From Acidobacteriaceae bacterium (lineage in GTDB: Bacteria > Acidobacteriota > Terriglobia > Terriglobales > Acidobacteriaceae), in NCBI GenBank assembly GCA_903642265.1, contig CAHJWN010000002.1:62001-126000 (forward strand): 64,000 nucleotides of DNA, given 5' to 3'. Positions 20,022-29,300 of the stretch are shown piece after piece. The position numbers were made by a program, and so were the translations under genes. Each line of letters opens with the position of its first letter. Positions within the stretch are counted from its first letter, which is position 1. Below the pieces are notes generated by a model, which worked only from the letters and a program-made list of their open reading frames with translations, was not told the origin of the DNA and ran no database searches.

Positions 20022-21134
20022 ATGAGAATGCAGCGCACCGGAGCGAGGTCGGCAATATCTTCATCCGCTTGGGCATTCGCATGGGTACCCGCCTGGATTT
20101 GCGCCTGCGCGACAACCTGGGCGCTCGCTGGTTCAGTGGCTTCTGCACAGATGCCGATCGGCAGCGTTTCGACTTTGGATGCAACGGTAACCGGAGCGAG
20201 TTCTGTGGCGAACGATCGTGCCCAGCTTGGAACCAACGGGACTGTCATCGCGAAAGACCACGTCGCGTTCGTGTCACTGCTTCGCGGCGGGTCGCTGAAG
20301 GTATGCGCCACCAGCGGCGTGCATCTGACAGCGGGAACAGCATTGCCTGCAAGCTCGGCAGCACCGGCCTCAACACTGCCGGGCTCTGAAGCTGCGTCGA
20401 GTGCCGCGAGCCCTTCAGCTCCAGGGACAGACTTAGAGGCACCGGAAGCCGGGGCGGCAGCTTCCGGCACGCCCGCAACTGCGGCAACAACATCGGCACC
20501 ACTGACGTCGGCACCGCTCATGGTGGCACTTGACCGCGGCGCAATGGAGCTGCGTATGGGCACGGTGCCTGGCGACATCGTCATGACCCCTGATCTGCGT
20601 TTCAGCTTCAACGGCGATGGCCAGCTTGACGTTCGCATCCGCGTGACGCGTAATGGCGACACCTGCATCGAGAACCGCGTCGCAGGGCTGTTGGGTCATC
20701 CAGGGCTCAAGGTGGGCAGCCTTTTTGGGAGCGAGAGCTATGATGTGCTGCCAGGACAGCATGTGCTTTTCGAAGGTGGCAATCTGCACGAGGTGGTCGA
20801 CAATGAGTCGTCCCCCTGCGGTTGCCCGGAGGAAGCGGTGAAGCCGCCACCGGTAGCTGAGGTCGTGACCAGGAAAGGCGTAAAGATCACAGGGACTGAG
20901 GCTGCTGCGCAGCACCCTTTCCCAGCGGATGTAAGCCAGGGACTTGCGCCCTCACCTCCTGTACCCCAGGCTGCGCCGCAGGTGACACATACGCAGGTCG
21001 CAACGACGCTGGTTTATACGGGCGATGGAGCGGATACGGCATCGAAGAAGGACACTCCAGCCATGATGCCCGCACCGGTAGGAAAGAAGGGCTTCTTCCA
21101 TGGCTTAGGCAAGTTCTTTAGGAAAGTCTTTTAG
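20022..21134 (+). CDS. Secreted FecR-like protein with low-complexity linker
   Basis: 370 aa from ATG 20022 with AGAGG in front. A signal peptide ends ...GSVASAQ near residue 43. Residues about 50-105 and 170-270 form a FecR-type beta domain (VTGASSVANDRAQLGTNGTV, DRGAMELRMGTV, VLPGQHVLFEGG) interrupted by an Ala/Ser/Pro-rich linker of about 65 residues. A Cys-x-Cys (SPCGCPEE) follows. The C-terminus is a second Pro/Ala linker ending in a short basic aromatic helix, FFHGLGKFFRKVF. The role is unknown. It is coupled to trpG by position only. Confidence 0.55.
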   Translation: MRMQRTGARSAISSSAWAFAWVPAWICACATTWALAGSVASAQMPIGSVSTLDATVTGASSVANDRAQLGTNGTVIAKDHVAFVSLLRGGSLKVCATSGVHLTAGTALPASSAAPASTLPGSEAASSAASPSAPGTDLEAPEAGAAASGTPATAATTSAPLTSAPLMVALDRGAMELRMGTVPGDIVMTPDLRFSFNGDGQLDVRIRVTRNGDTCIENRVAGLLGHPGLKVGSLFGSESYDVLPGQHVLFEGGNLHEVVDNESSPCGCPEEAVKPPPVAEVVTRKGVKITGTEAAAQHPFPADVSQGLAPSPPVPQAAPQVTHTQVATTLVYTGDGADTASKKDTPAMMPAPVGKKGFFHGLGKFFRKVF

Positions 21135-21292
21135 TCGGCTGCGTCCTGGAGCAGACAAGTACGCTACGCCTGCCTGAGCTACAATCGATAGGTTGCGAGA
21201 CCAGCCGTGAGAGATCCGGCACGGTCGCTGCCAACTCTGGATTCTTATAGCAATCCTCCAGAACCACTCATAAAGATCAGGGGTTTTCTTCT

Positions 21293-21850
21293 ATGTCGAT
21301 TCCCGCAACGCAGATGCGCCCGGGCATGATCATCAAGTACAACAGCGACTTGCACATGGTCTTCTCGGTCGAGCACAGGACGCCTGGAAACCTGCGGGCG
21401 TTTATCCAGGCGAAGTTGAAAAATGTACGAACGGGAGCGATGTTCGTGGAGCGTTTTCGTTCGCCTGATCCCATTGAGCGCGTATACGTCGATGAGATCA
21501 AGATGGAATTCCTGTACAACGACGGCGAAGATTACTACTTCATGGACGACAAGTTTGAGCAGACGATGCTGCGCCGTGAGACGCTGGGCGACGCGGTGGA
21601 GTTCCTAACGCCAAACCTTTCAATAAGTGTCAGCTTTCATGATGGCAAGGCCGTAGGCATCGAACTGCCAACGCATGTCGAAATGACCGTGATGGAGACG
21701 GAGCCAGGCATCAAATCTGCGACCGCGTCTTCAGTAACCAAGCCGGCGAAGATGGAGACCGGGTTGGTGGTGCAGGTGCCTCCGTTTATCAATGAAGGCG
21801 AGAAGATCAGGGTTGATACGGCAGAAGGCGCTTACATGAGCCGGGCGTAG
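21293..21850 (+). CDS. efp: Translation elongation factor P
   Basis: 185 aa, three-domain EF-P that rescues ribosomes stalled at proline runs. KOW-like N-domain, OB domains and the C-terminal signature (AEGAYMSRA region) are present. The domain I tip reads HRTPGNLRAF (residues 28-37), placing Asn33/Leu34 where E. coli has Lys34 and Pseudomonas has Arg32. No epmA, epmB or earP gene is nearby. CAGGGG upstream can serve as ribosome site. The downstream genes acyP and apt follow closely. Confidence 0.93.
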   Translation: MSIPATQMRPGMIIKYNSDLHMVFSVEHRTPGNLRAFIQAKLKNVRTGAMFVERFRSPDPIERVYVDEIKMEFLYNDGEDYYFMDDKFEQTMLRRETLGDAVEFLTPNLSISVSFHDGKAVGIELPTHVEMTVMETEPGIKSATASSVTKPAKMETGLVVQVPPFINEGEKIRVDTAEGAYMSRA

Positions 21851-21869
21851 TAGCGGCCGCGATACTGCT

Positions 21870-22151
21870 ATGGTGATGCATTACATGGTCCGGGGACGGG
21901 TTCAGGGCGTCGGGTTTCGCTGGTATGTGCATCGCGAAGCAGCGGAGATTGGGCTGCGCGGGTGGGTACGGAATACGGTCGACGGCTGCGTTGAGATTAT
22001 GGCGGCTGGAACTCCAGAGCAGATTTCCGAGTTGCATGCGGCTGTAAAAAATGGCTCGCGGGGTAGTCGCGTCGACGCCGTAATGAAACACGAATTAACC
22101 GAGAGCGAAGGCGATGCTCTGGGACCATTTCAAATTGAAGGAGCCTGGTAG
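21870..22151 (+). CDS. acyP: Acylphosphatase
   Basis: 93 aa, alpha/beta sandwich enzyme that hydrolyses acyl phosphates. The active-site loop VRGRVQGVGFRW with Arg17 and the catalytic Asn35 in GWVRNTVDG are both present. Its stop codon is directly followed by the apt ATG, so the two genes are translationally coupled. ATG 21876 is an alternative start. Confidence 0.93.
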   Translation: MVMHYMVRGRVQGVGFRWYVHREAAEIGLRGWVRNTVDGCVEIMAAGTPEQISELHAAVKNGSRGSRVDAVMKHELTESEGDALGPFQIEGAW

Positions 22152-22697
22152 ATGCAAATCAAAGAGAAGATCAACTGCGAGCCGCTGAAGGAGTTGATCC
22201 GCACTGTACCGGACTTCCCCAAACCAGGAATCCTGTTTTACGACATCACGACACTGCTGAAGGACAAGACCGGATTTGCGCAGCTGATCGATGCATTCGC
22301 GGCGTACTACATCGGTAAAGAGATTGACCTGGTGCTTGGAATTGAGGCGCGCGGATTCATCTTCGGGCCGGCTCTGGCGTACCGATTGAATGCGGGTTTT
22401 GTGCCCGTGCGTAAGCCAAAGAAGCTGCCATCAACGACGGCCAAGGTCACCTATGACCTCGAGTATGGGACGGATTCGCTGGAGATTCATCTGGATGCGA
22501 TAGAACCTGGGCAGCGGGTGCTGATCGTCGATGACCTGCTGGCTACGGGCGGCACGATGGAGGCGACGGTGAAGCTTGTGCGGCAGCTTGGCGGCGACAT
22601 TGTGGGGCTTGGATTCGCGATTGAACTGGACTTCTTGAAGGGTGCGGCCAAGTTCCGGGAGTACGACGTATTCAGCCTGCTGCACTACGACGAGTAG
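22152..22697 (+). CDS. apt: Adenine phosphoribosyltransferase
   Basis: 181 aa. It converts adenine and PRPP to AMP in purine salvage. The PRPP-binding motif [14 protein letters not shown] lies near residues 120-133, and [17 protein letters not shown] is the family-typical hood/active region. Length is normal. GGAG inside the end of acyP serves as ribosome site. Confidence 0.95.
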   Translation: MQIKEKINCEPLKELIRTVPDFPKPGILFYDITTLLKDKTGFAQLIDAFAAYYIGKEIDLVLGIEARGFIFGPALAYRLNAGFVPVRKPKKLPSTTAKVTYDLEYGTDSLEIHLDAIEPGQRVLIVDDLLATGGTMEATVKLVRQLGGDIVGLGFAIELDFLKGAAKFREYDVFSLLHYDE

Positions 22698-22747
22698 CCC
22701 GGGCGCATCTCAACTCGTAACGTACGGATCGAGAATTGGAGAATTAA

Positions 22748-23785
22748 ATGAAGTCGCATGGATATGCAGCACATGACGCGAAGTCGGCACTGGTGCCGTT
22801 TGATTTTGAGCGCCGCGAGCCGGGGCCGAAGGATGTTGTCGTTGGCATCGATTTTTGCGGGATCTGCCACTCAGACATTCACCAGGTCAGAAACGAGTGG
22901 GACAACGCAATCTACCCCATGGTTCCCGGACATGAGATCGTTGGGCATGTAACGGCAGTCGGTGCCGAGGTTACGAAGTTTAAAGTAGGTGATCTGGCGG
23001 GTGTCGGTGTGATGGTTGACTCGTGCCGGGTCTGCGAAAACTGCAAGGCCGAGGCGCAGCCCTACTGCGAGAAAGGCATGGTCGGGACTTACAACGCAAA
23101 GACGTATGACGGCGAGCTGACATTCGGAGGGTATTCAAACAACATTGTTTGCGATGAGAAGTACACGCATACAATCTCCCCGAAGCTGGATCTTGCGGCA
23201 GTAGCTCCCCTGCTGTGCGCGGGAATCACAACATACTCGCCGCTGAAGCATTGGAAGGTTGGACCAAGCTCGAAGGTAGGCGTAGTCGGGTTGGGTGGTC
23301 TTGGACACATGGCGCTAAAGTTTGCCCACTCCTTCGGTGCGCATGTGGTGCAGTTCACGACATCGGCGGGCAAAGCTGAGGATGCAAAGAGGCTCGGTGC
23401 GGACGAGGTCGTGGTGACCAAGGATGCAAACGCGATGCAAGCGCATGCGCGGAGTCTGGATTTCATCATTGACTGCGTTTCGGCGCCGCACGACATGAAT
23501 GCTTACCTGGCGCTGTTACGGCTGAATGGAACACTCTGCCTGGTTGGGCTGCCTGAGGTGCCGCTCGAGATCGCGGCGTTCTCGATGGTGGCGGACAGGC
23601 GGTCGCTTTCGGGATCGATGATTGGCGGAATGGAAGAGACGCAGGAGATGCTGGATTACTGCGCTGAAAAAGGCATCGTTTCCGATATTGAGCTCACAAC
23701 CGTGGACAAGCTGCCGGAAGCATATGAGCGGGTGGTCAAGGGCGATGTCAAGTATCGATTTGTAATCGATCTGAAATCACTCTAG
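22748..23785 (+). CDS. Zinc-dependent alcohol dehydrogenase, cinnamyl-alcohol/YahK type
   Basis: 345 aa medium-chain NADP-dependent aldehyde reductase/alcohol dehydrogenase. Catalytic zinc ligands are in CGICHSD (Cys near 37) and PGHEIVG. The structural-zinc loop C-x2-C-x2-C-x7-C (CRVCENCKAEAQPYC) is intact. The Rossmann motif is GVVGLGGLGHMALKF. It resembles broad-substrate aldehyde reductases such as E. coli YahK; the true substrate is unknown. GGAGAA is 5 nt before the ATG, and a terminator follows. Confidence 0.9.
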   Translation: MKSHGYAAHDAKSALVPFDFERREPGPKDVVVGIDFCGICHSDIHQVRNEWDNAIYPMVPGHEIVGHVTAVGAEVTKFKVGDLAGVGVMVDSCRVCENCKAEAQPYCEKGMVGTYNAKTYDGELTFGGYSNNIVCDEKYTHTISPKLDLAAVAPLLCAGITTYSPLKHWKVGPSSKVGVVGLGGLGHMALKFAHSFGAHVVQFTTSAGKAEDAKRLGADEVVVTKDANAMQAHARSLDFIIDCVSAPHDMNAYLALLRLNGTLCLVGLPEVPLEIAAFSMVADRRSLSGSMIGGMEETQEMLDYCAEKGIVSDIELTTVDKLPEAYERVVKGDVKYRFVIDLKSL

Positions 23786-23806
23786 GTGTTTTGTATTGCC
23801 TACAGG

Positions 23807-23830
23807 CCGTGCCTCTTGGCACGGTCTTTC
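23807..23830 (+). terminator. Rho-independent terminator
   Basis: CCGTGCC-TCTT-GGCACGG, a perfect 7-bp stem with a 4-nt loop, followed by a T-rich stretch (TCTTTCGTTTT). It closes the efp-side run of genes after the alcohol dehydrogenase. Confidence 0.85.
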
Positions 23831-23945
23831 GTTTTCGGGTGAGCTGCAATGCCTGCAGCTTGCGGGAATGCTCAGTGGCGCAAACTTACGCGTTACCGAT
23901 GGCGACAGCTTCTCATTCGGTGGGAATGAAAAACATCCCTGCTGA

Positions 23946-24425
23946 TCAAAGGACGAGATGGTCCGGGGGCGTGACCACTGGGCCAGCGTTGTCCTCAGGC
24001 AGTCGGCCGAAGACGCGCTCGGGTGGGATGTCGTCATTGATGACCGGAAGAGTGGGCAGATTGTCTGTGCTGCCTGCTTCCTGCATGACCGCAGCCGCGT
24101 GCTCAAGTACTTCGTCTACGGTCATCGTGTACATCTCGCGGCCATTGTCGTAGCCGGTCTCGATGATGGATTTGAGGTAGCGGCCAGCAAGTTGGGCGGC
24201 AAGGTAGTCGGTAATGACCTTGCCCGTGCGGCGTTTCTGCTCTACCCACGCTGTGTTGGGCAGAGCGATCCAAATCGCACGGGGGCGGGTTGAGCCGCTT
24301 TGCACGGAGTAGCGGACGTCTGTGGCGTCAGCGTGGCGGGTGGCTATGGCGACGACCGTTCCCTTCCAGGTGCAGTGGAGGACTTCCTCGGTCCAGCGGT
24401 CGGTCACTTTGAAGTCTTCAAACAT
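23946..24425 (-). CDS. Conserved hypothetical protein (159 aa)
   Basis: Soluble protein with no signal peptide or membrane helix. An N-terminal beta-rich part (VTDRWTEEVLHCTWKGTVVA, IWIALPNTAWVEQKRR) is followed by a helical part (KVITDYLAAQLAGRYLKSII) and an acidic, proline-rich tail. I cannot assign a family. The start has no clear ribosome site; TAAGCT lies exactly 6 nt before the ATG. It diverges from the KH-domain gene across a region with a perfect dyad. Confidence 0.6.
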   Translation of the reverse strand: MFEDFKVTDRWTEEVLHCTWKGTVVAIATRHADATDVRYSVQSGSTRPRAIWIALPNTAWVEQKRRTGKVITDYLAAQLAGRYLKSIIETGYDNGREMYTMTVDEVLEHAAAVMQEAGSTDNLPTLPVINDDIPPERVFGRLPEDNAGPVVTPPDHLVL

Positions 24426-24524
24426 GGCACTAGCTTATCGCAGATTGCGAGGCGAGTTTCGTGTGAGCGGATTCCGATTGGCTGAGGCAGCGTCCCGGTC
24501 ACCTAGCAAGCCCGGCTGGATTTC

Positions 24525-24546
24525 TTATGTCCCCTACAGGACATAA
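24525..24546. promoter_or_regulatory. 8-bp perfect dyad in a divergent promoter
   Basis: TTATGTCC and GGACATAA are exact reverse complements separated by CCTACA. The element lies between the divergent 159-aa gene and khpA, just upstream of a possible -10 (TACTAT, 24552-24557) for khpA. The layout suggests an operator bound by a dimeric regulator; the regulator is not identifiable here. Confidence 0.45.
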
Positions 24547-24599
24547 TGGTGTACTATCACAGCAAATCACACAGCTTCCAGGCAACCAGAGAGGTATAA

Positions 24600-24893
24600 A
24601 TGCCGGAATCCGCACTCACTTCGAGGATCAGTTCGCCTGAAGCCATCGCCCAGACCGCCAAGGTCATCCTGGACACCGTTCGCCAGATAGTGCACCATCC
24701 TTTCCGCGTTCGAATGCGGACGCGGACCGATGGGCGAGGTGTTCTGCTGGATCTCTTCGTAGCTCCCGAAGACCTGGGCAGAGTCATCGGAAAACAAGGT
24801 CGGACGGTGCGCTCTCTCCGCGTCATTCTGAGCACGATATCCAGCAAAACAGACGTTCGCTTTGAGTTGGACGTGCAAGCGGAGCAAGTATGA
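24600..24893 (+). CDS. khpA: KH-domain RNA-binding protein, KhpA-like
   Basis: 97 aa, a single KH domain with the GXXG loop G64-K-Q-G67 (VIGKQGRTVRSLR), the hallmark of KhpA/YlqC-type small RNA chaperones. About 20 N-terminal residues exceed the usual KhpA length. It is not beside rpsP or trmD as in Firmicutes. GAGG lies upstream of the ATG. The perfect dyad described separately lies about 55 bp upstream. Confidence 0.82.
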   Translation: MPESALTSRISSPEAIAQTAKVILDTVRQIVHHPFRVRMRTRTDGRGVLLDLFVAPEDLGRVIGKQGRTVRSLRVILSTISSKTDVRFELDVQAEQV

Positions 24894-24948
24894 AGCATGC
24901 CGCTGTTTCCCTCCAAGCAGACTTCAAGACGGACCATGCCGGTGATCT

Positions 24949-26136
24949 ATGAATCCCAGGCATGCAGCGCCGATGAACTCGCAGGCAGCGCGGGTTCGGT
25001 TGTTCTTCGACCAGACAAGCGACGAAAAGCTCCTGGTTCTCGCTGAAGTACTTTCTGCTGCACCCTCTCACGAGAAGCGTCACCTTTCCATTCATACCTT
25101 TGAGCATGAGGACAGATTTCTCGAACTTCTGGTGATGGCCGATCTGCCTGTAAAAGACACATCCCTGGTGGCTGGAACTGTTCTTCGGTCGGTCGATCAG
25201 TCACTGCGTGACCGCAACTGGCTGGAGTTGAGCCTGACAGAGGAGCAGATTGTCGCGCTTGGACTGGAGGGTGACCGGCAGGTCGCACACAGGGATGTTC
25301 GAGCTTCTCAGGATGAACTTCTCGCAGGTGGAGCAGCATTCGGCTTCTCGGATAATTCGAGCCAGTTCTACCAGTTCTTGATCCACTCACCCACACCATT
25401 CGTGATGTTGAGCGGGCCGCAGCACCGCGTGACCTTCATCAACCAGCCCTATGTTGATCTAATTGGCAAAGCAACACAGCAGGAAGTGTTGATGAAAACC
25501 ATCCGGGAGGTGCTCCCCGAGTTGGAAGGACAGCCGTTCTTCAGGTGGCTGGACGAGGTGTACCTAACCGCAGTGCAGCACGTTGGCAAACAGCAAGTGG
25601 CCCACATGCGCAAGGTAAACGGGACGGGCTACGAGGACCGGTACTTCGACTTCGTTTACCACCCGGTAAGGAATGACCGGGGCTGCGTGTATGGCGTGAT
25701 GGTACAGGCTGCGGACGTAACGGAGAGGGTGCGCGCTGAAGCGGTGAGTGAACATCGCGAAGAGACTCTCTTTCGGCAATGGGCAGAACTCGACGCAATC
25801 TACCGGACGGCACCTGTTGGCATGGCACTGCTGGACGCCAAGACACTGGAAGTGCTGCGGATCAACGAAAAACAAGCGGAGATGATGGGCGCTCCAGCGG
25901 CCGAGTTGCTGGGAAAGAAAGCGCTCGATCTAGTATTCATTCCGCAAGCTTTGGCGGAACTGTTTCGACGCGTGGCAGCGGGCCAGACGGTGCGTAATGC
26001 GATCGTCGAAAAAGCGATTGCCTCGAGAGCGTCAGGCCACCGCACCTGGCTGGTGAATATCAGCCCATTTCTGGGCGCTACGGGGGAGGCGCTGGCGTTT
26101 ACGTCAATTTCGATGGAAGTGCCGGATGAGGGGTAA
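24949..26136 (+). CDS. Double PAS-domain protein without output domain
   Basis: 395 aa. Residues about 1-110 are a helical domain (RLFFDQTSDEKLLVLAEVL) that I do not recognise. Two PAS domains follow: one at about 140-265 (HSPTPFVMLSGPQHRVTFIN, ending VMVQAADVTERVRAEA) and one at about 285-395 (IYRTAPVGMALLDAKTLEVL). There is no kinase, GGDEF or HTH module. Such proteins often act as sensor adaptors for a partner. It lies 55 bp downstream of khpA in the same direction. Confidence 0.72.
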   Translation: MNPRHAAPMNSQAARVRLFFDQTSDEKLLVLAEVLSAAPSHEKRHLSIHTFEHEDRFLELLVMADLPVKDTSLVAGTVLRSVDQSLRDRNWLELSLTEEQIVALGLEGDRQVAHRDVRASQDELLAGGAAFGFSDNSSQFYQFLIHSPTPFVMLSGPQHRVTFINQPYVDLIGKATQQEVLMKTIREVLPELEGQPFFRWLDEVYLTAVQHVGKQQVAHMRKVNGTGYEDRYFDFVYHPVRNDRGCVYGVMVQAADVTERVRAEAVSEHREETLFRQWAELDAIYRTAPVGMALLDAKTLEVLRINEKQAEMMGAPAAELLGKKALDLVFIPQALAELFRRVAAGQTVRNAIVEKAIASRASGHRTWLVNISPFLGATGEALAFTSISMEVPDEG

Positions 26137-26164
26137 CGACGGCGCTTCGATCTAGTTCAAAGCT

Positions 26165-26181
26165 GCACGTCTCAGACGTGC
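26165..26181 (+). terminator. Short hairpin, possible terminator
   Basis: GCACGTC-TCA-GACGTGC is a perfect 7-bp stem followed by GTTTG. The T-run is short, so termination may be weak. It lies 28 bp after the PAS gene. Confidence 0.45.
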
Positions 26182-26244
26182 GTTTGACACGTCCAAGACA
26201 CACGCAGCGGCAGCTCTCCTCACAAACGTCGCCGGATGTGAAAT

Positions 26245-26258
26245 CACGATCGATCGTG
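26245..26258. promoter_or_regulatory. 14-bp perfect palindrome upstream of lhr
   Basis: CACGATCGATCGTG is a perfect palindrome about 38 bp before the lhr -10 hexamer, a usual position for an activator or repressor site. It contains overlapping GATC sites. No matching regulator can be named. Confidence 0.35.
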
Positions 26259-26295
26259 TGCGGTCCGGCAGCGAATAAAGTACGAAACTCCGCGC

Positions 26296-26301
26296 TATAA
26301 T
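26296..26301 (+). promoter_or_regulatory. lhr -10 element (TATAAT), leaderless start
   Basis: A full consensus TATAAT ends 5 nt before the lhr ATG and no ribosome site lies between. The expected transcription start therefore falls on the A of the ATG or next to it. The -35 region (near 26273) is poor. Confidence 0.6.
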
Positions 26302-26306
26302 CCAGC

Positions 26307-29300
26307 ATGCTTACCGACCTTAATCTCGCCTGGGCGCATCCCGTAACTGCTGAATGGTTCCTCGGCAGATTTGGCTCCCCAACCGAACCGCAGATTGAAG
26401 GTTGGCCAAGTATTGTCACGGGCGATGCGACGCTGATCTCCGCCCCCACGGGATCAGGAAAGACGTTAGCGGCATTTCTTGTGGCGATCGATACGCTGCT
26501 GCGGCAAGCGATTGCGGGCACGCTTGAAGCAAGCACACAGGTGGTGTACGTGTCGCCGCTGAAGGCGCTCTCAAACGACGTGCAGAAGAACCTCGATCTG
26601 CCGCTGCGGGAGATTCAGCAGCTTGCAATGCAACGAGGATACCTATGCCCCGAGATTCGCACGGGAGTACGCACCGGAGACACGCCGACGAAGGACCGCG
26701 CGGCCATGCTGCGAAATCCGCCGCACATCCTCGTGACCACCCCGGAGTCGCTGTACCTGCTGCTAACTGCAGGCAAATCGCGCGAGAACTTGCGGCGTGT
26801 ACGGACGATTATCGTAGATGAGATTCATGCCGTGGCGGACGATAAGCGTGGCGCGCATCTCGCCTTGTCACTCGAGCGACTGGATGCTCTGGTGTGTGGC
26901 GAGAATCGGCTATGCCCGGGTGCGTATCTGACCGGAATGGCTGCGCCGCCGCAGCGGATCGGCATCTCGGCGACGCAGAACCCAATTGAGTTAGTGGCGC
27001 AATTCCTTACAGGCAGCGATCCAAAGAGAATGCCGGCCATCATTATTCAAGTCGGCCAAAGGCGTGTTTTGGATGTCGCGATCGAAGTGCCGAGCGATGA
27101 GCTGGGATCGATCACGTCGAATGGCATGTGGTCAGAGATCTTCGACAAGCTAGCCGCACATGCCAACAATCACCGGTCGACCCTGGTGTTTGTGAACACG
27201 CGGCGGCTGGTCGAAAAGATCGCTTACTCACTTGCCGAGCGGCTTGGGCCCGAGCATGTGGCGGCGCACCATGGTTCACTCTCGCGGGACCTGCGCCTCG
27301 ATGCGGAGCAGCGATTGAAGTCGGGCGAGATCAAGATTCTGGTGGCGACGGCATCGCTCGAGCTGGGCATTGATATCGGCGACATCGACCTTGTCTGCCA
27401 GATCTCGAGCACGCGCGCGGTCGCTGTCGCGATGCAGCGGGTGGGCCGTGCCGGCCACTGGCGTGGAGCGATTCCGAAGGGGCGGCTGTTTGCGACGACG
27501 CGTGACGATCTGCTGGAGCAGGCGGCGCTGATCAAAAAGATGCGAGCGGGCGAGCTCGACCGCCTAGAGATTCCGGAGCAGCCCATCGACGTGCTGATGC
27601 AGCAGATCGTCGCATGCTGCGGGGCGGAGTCGTGGGAAGAGGACGCGCTGTACGACGTACTCCGGCGCGCCTATCCGTATCGCAATCTGACGCGGGCGCT
27701 ATTCGATGAGTTGGTGACGCTGCTTAATACCGGCATCGAATCGAGCCGTGGAAGGTACGGCGCATACCTGCTACGCGATGGTGTACAGCACCAGCTCCAT
27801 CCTCGACGCGGCGCAAGAATGATTGCCATTGCGAATGGCGGAAGCATTCCGGACAACGCGCTGTACAACGTGATTCTGCAGCCCGAGGGCGTGCAGATTG
27901 CGACGCTCGATGAGCACTTTGCGGTCGACTCGCGGCAGGGAGATGTCATTCTGCTTGGCACTACCAGCTGGCGCGTGCAGCGCGTCGAGGCGGCGGGACG
28001 AGTGCTGGTCGAGGATGCGCATGGCGCGCCGCCCAATGTTCCCTTCTGGTTCGGCGAAGCGCCGCAGCGAACCGCAGTGTTGTCGGATGGCGTGGGCGAG
28101 CTACGGGAGTGCATTTCGGCAATGACGCCCAAGGTATTGCCGGGATTCATCTCGGTATCGCAGCCCGAGGTGGCTGCGGCGAGTTGCTGGCTGATGAACG
28201 AATGTGGAGTCTGCGAGAGCGGCGCAAAACAGCTGATCGCCTACATAGTCACTGGGCGCGCGGTGTTGGGGGCGGTGCCTTCAAAGACTACGATCATCGC
28301 GGAGCGGTTCTTCGATGAGGGCGGCGGCATGCAACTGATCCTGCACGCTCCTTTCGGCGGCAGGATCAACAAGGCTTGGGGATTGGCGCTGAGAAAGCGG
28401 TTCTGTCGCGGCTTCAACTTCGAATTGCAGGCAGCGGCAACGGATAACGGCATCAACATTTCACTCGCCGAGCAGCACAGCTTTCCGCTCTCGGACGTCT
28501 TCCATTTTCTTAGCGAGCACACGGCAAAGGAATTACTGGAGCAGGCGGCGATTGCGTCTCCCATCTTCAAGGCACGCTGGAGATGGGCGGCGGGTCGCGC
28601 ACTGCAGCTGCTGCGGATGTCGAAGGGAAAGCGCATTGCGCCGCAGGTGCAGCGGACCCGGTCAGAGGACTTGTTGGCAAGTGTTTTTCCGCAGGCAGCG
28701 GCATGCTTCGAGACCATCGTCGGTGACATACAGATCCCGGCGCACCCGCTCGTAGATGAAGTGATGAAGGACGTGCTGCAGGAGGCGATGGATCTTGAAG
28801 GGCTGATCGAGGTGCTGATTGGCATCAAGGACGGGACGATACGATGCCTCGCGGTCGATACGCCAGTGCCTTCGCAGTTCGCGCACGAGCTGCTGAACGC
28901 AAATCCATATGCGTACCTTGATGAGGCTGGTGCAGAGGAGCGGCGGGCGAAGGCGGTTTCGCTTGGCCGGACGATCCCGCAGTCCATGCTCGAGCAGACG
29001 GGACACCTTGACCAGGCGGCGATCGATACCGTCCGCAGGGAGTGCTTTCCGGATCTGCGCGATGAGCACGAACTGCACGATCTACTGCAGACTCTGGTGG
29101 CGTTGCCGCTGCGATTCCTCGACCATAAGGGCGCCCGTGACTGGCCAATGTTTTATGAGCGACTGACGCATGCGGGGCGCGCTTCTACGATCGATTGTGG
29201 TGGGTCGCCGTGCTGGATTGCGACAGAACGACTTGCAGAGACCGCAGCTCTATGGAGCGATCAAGGCGAAGTGACTGAGGGAGTTGTCATTGAAGCGGCG

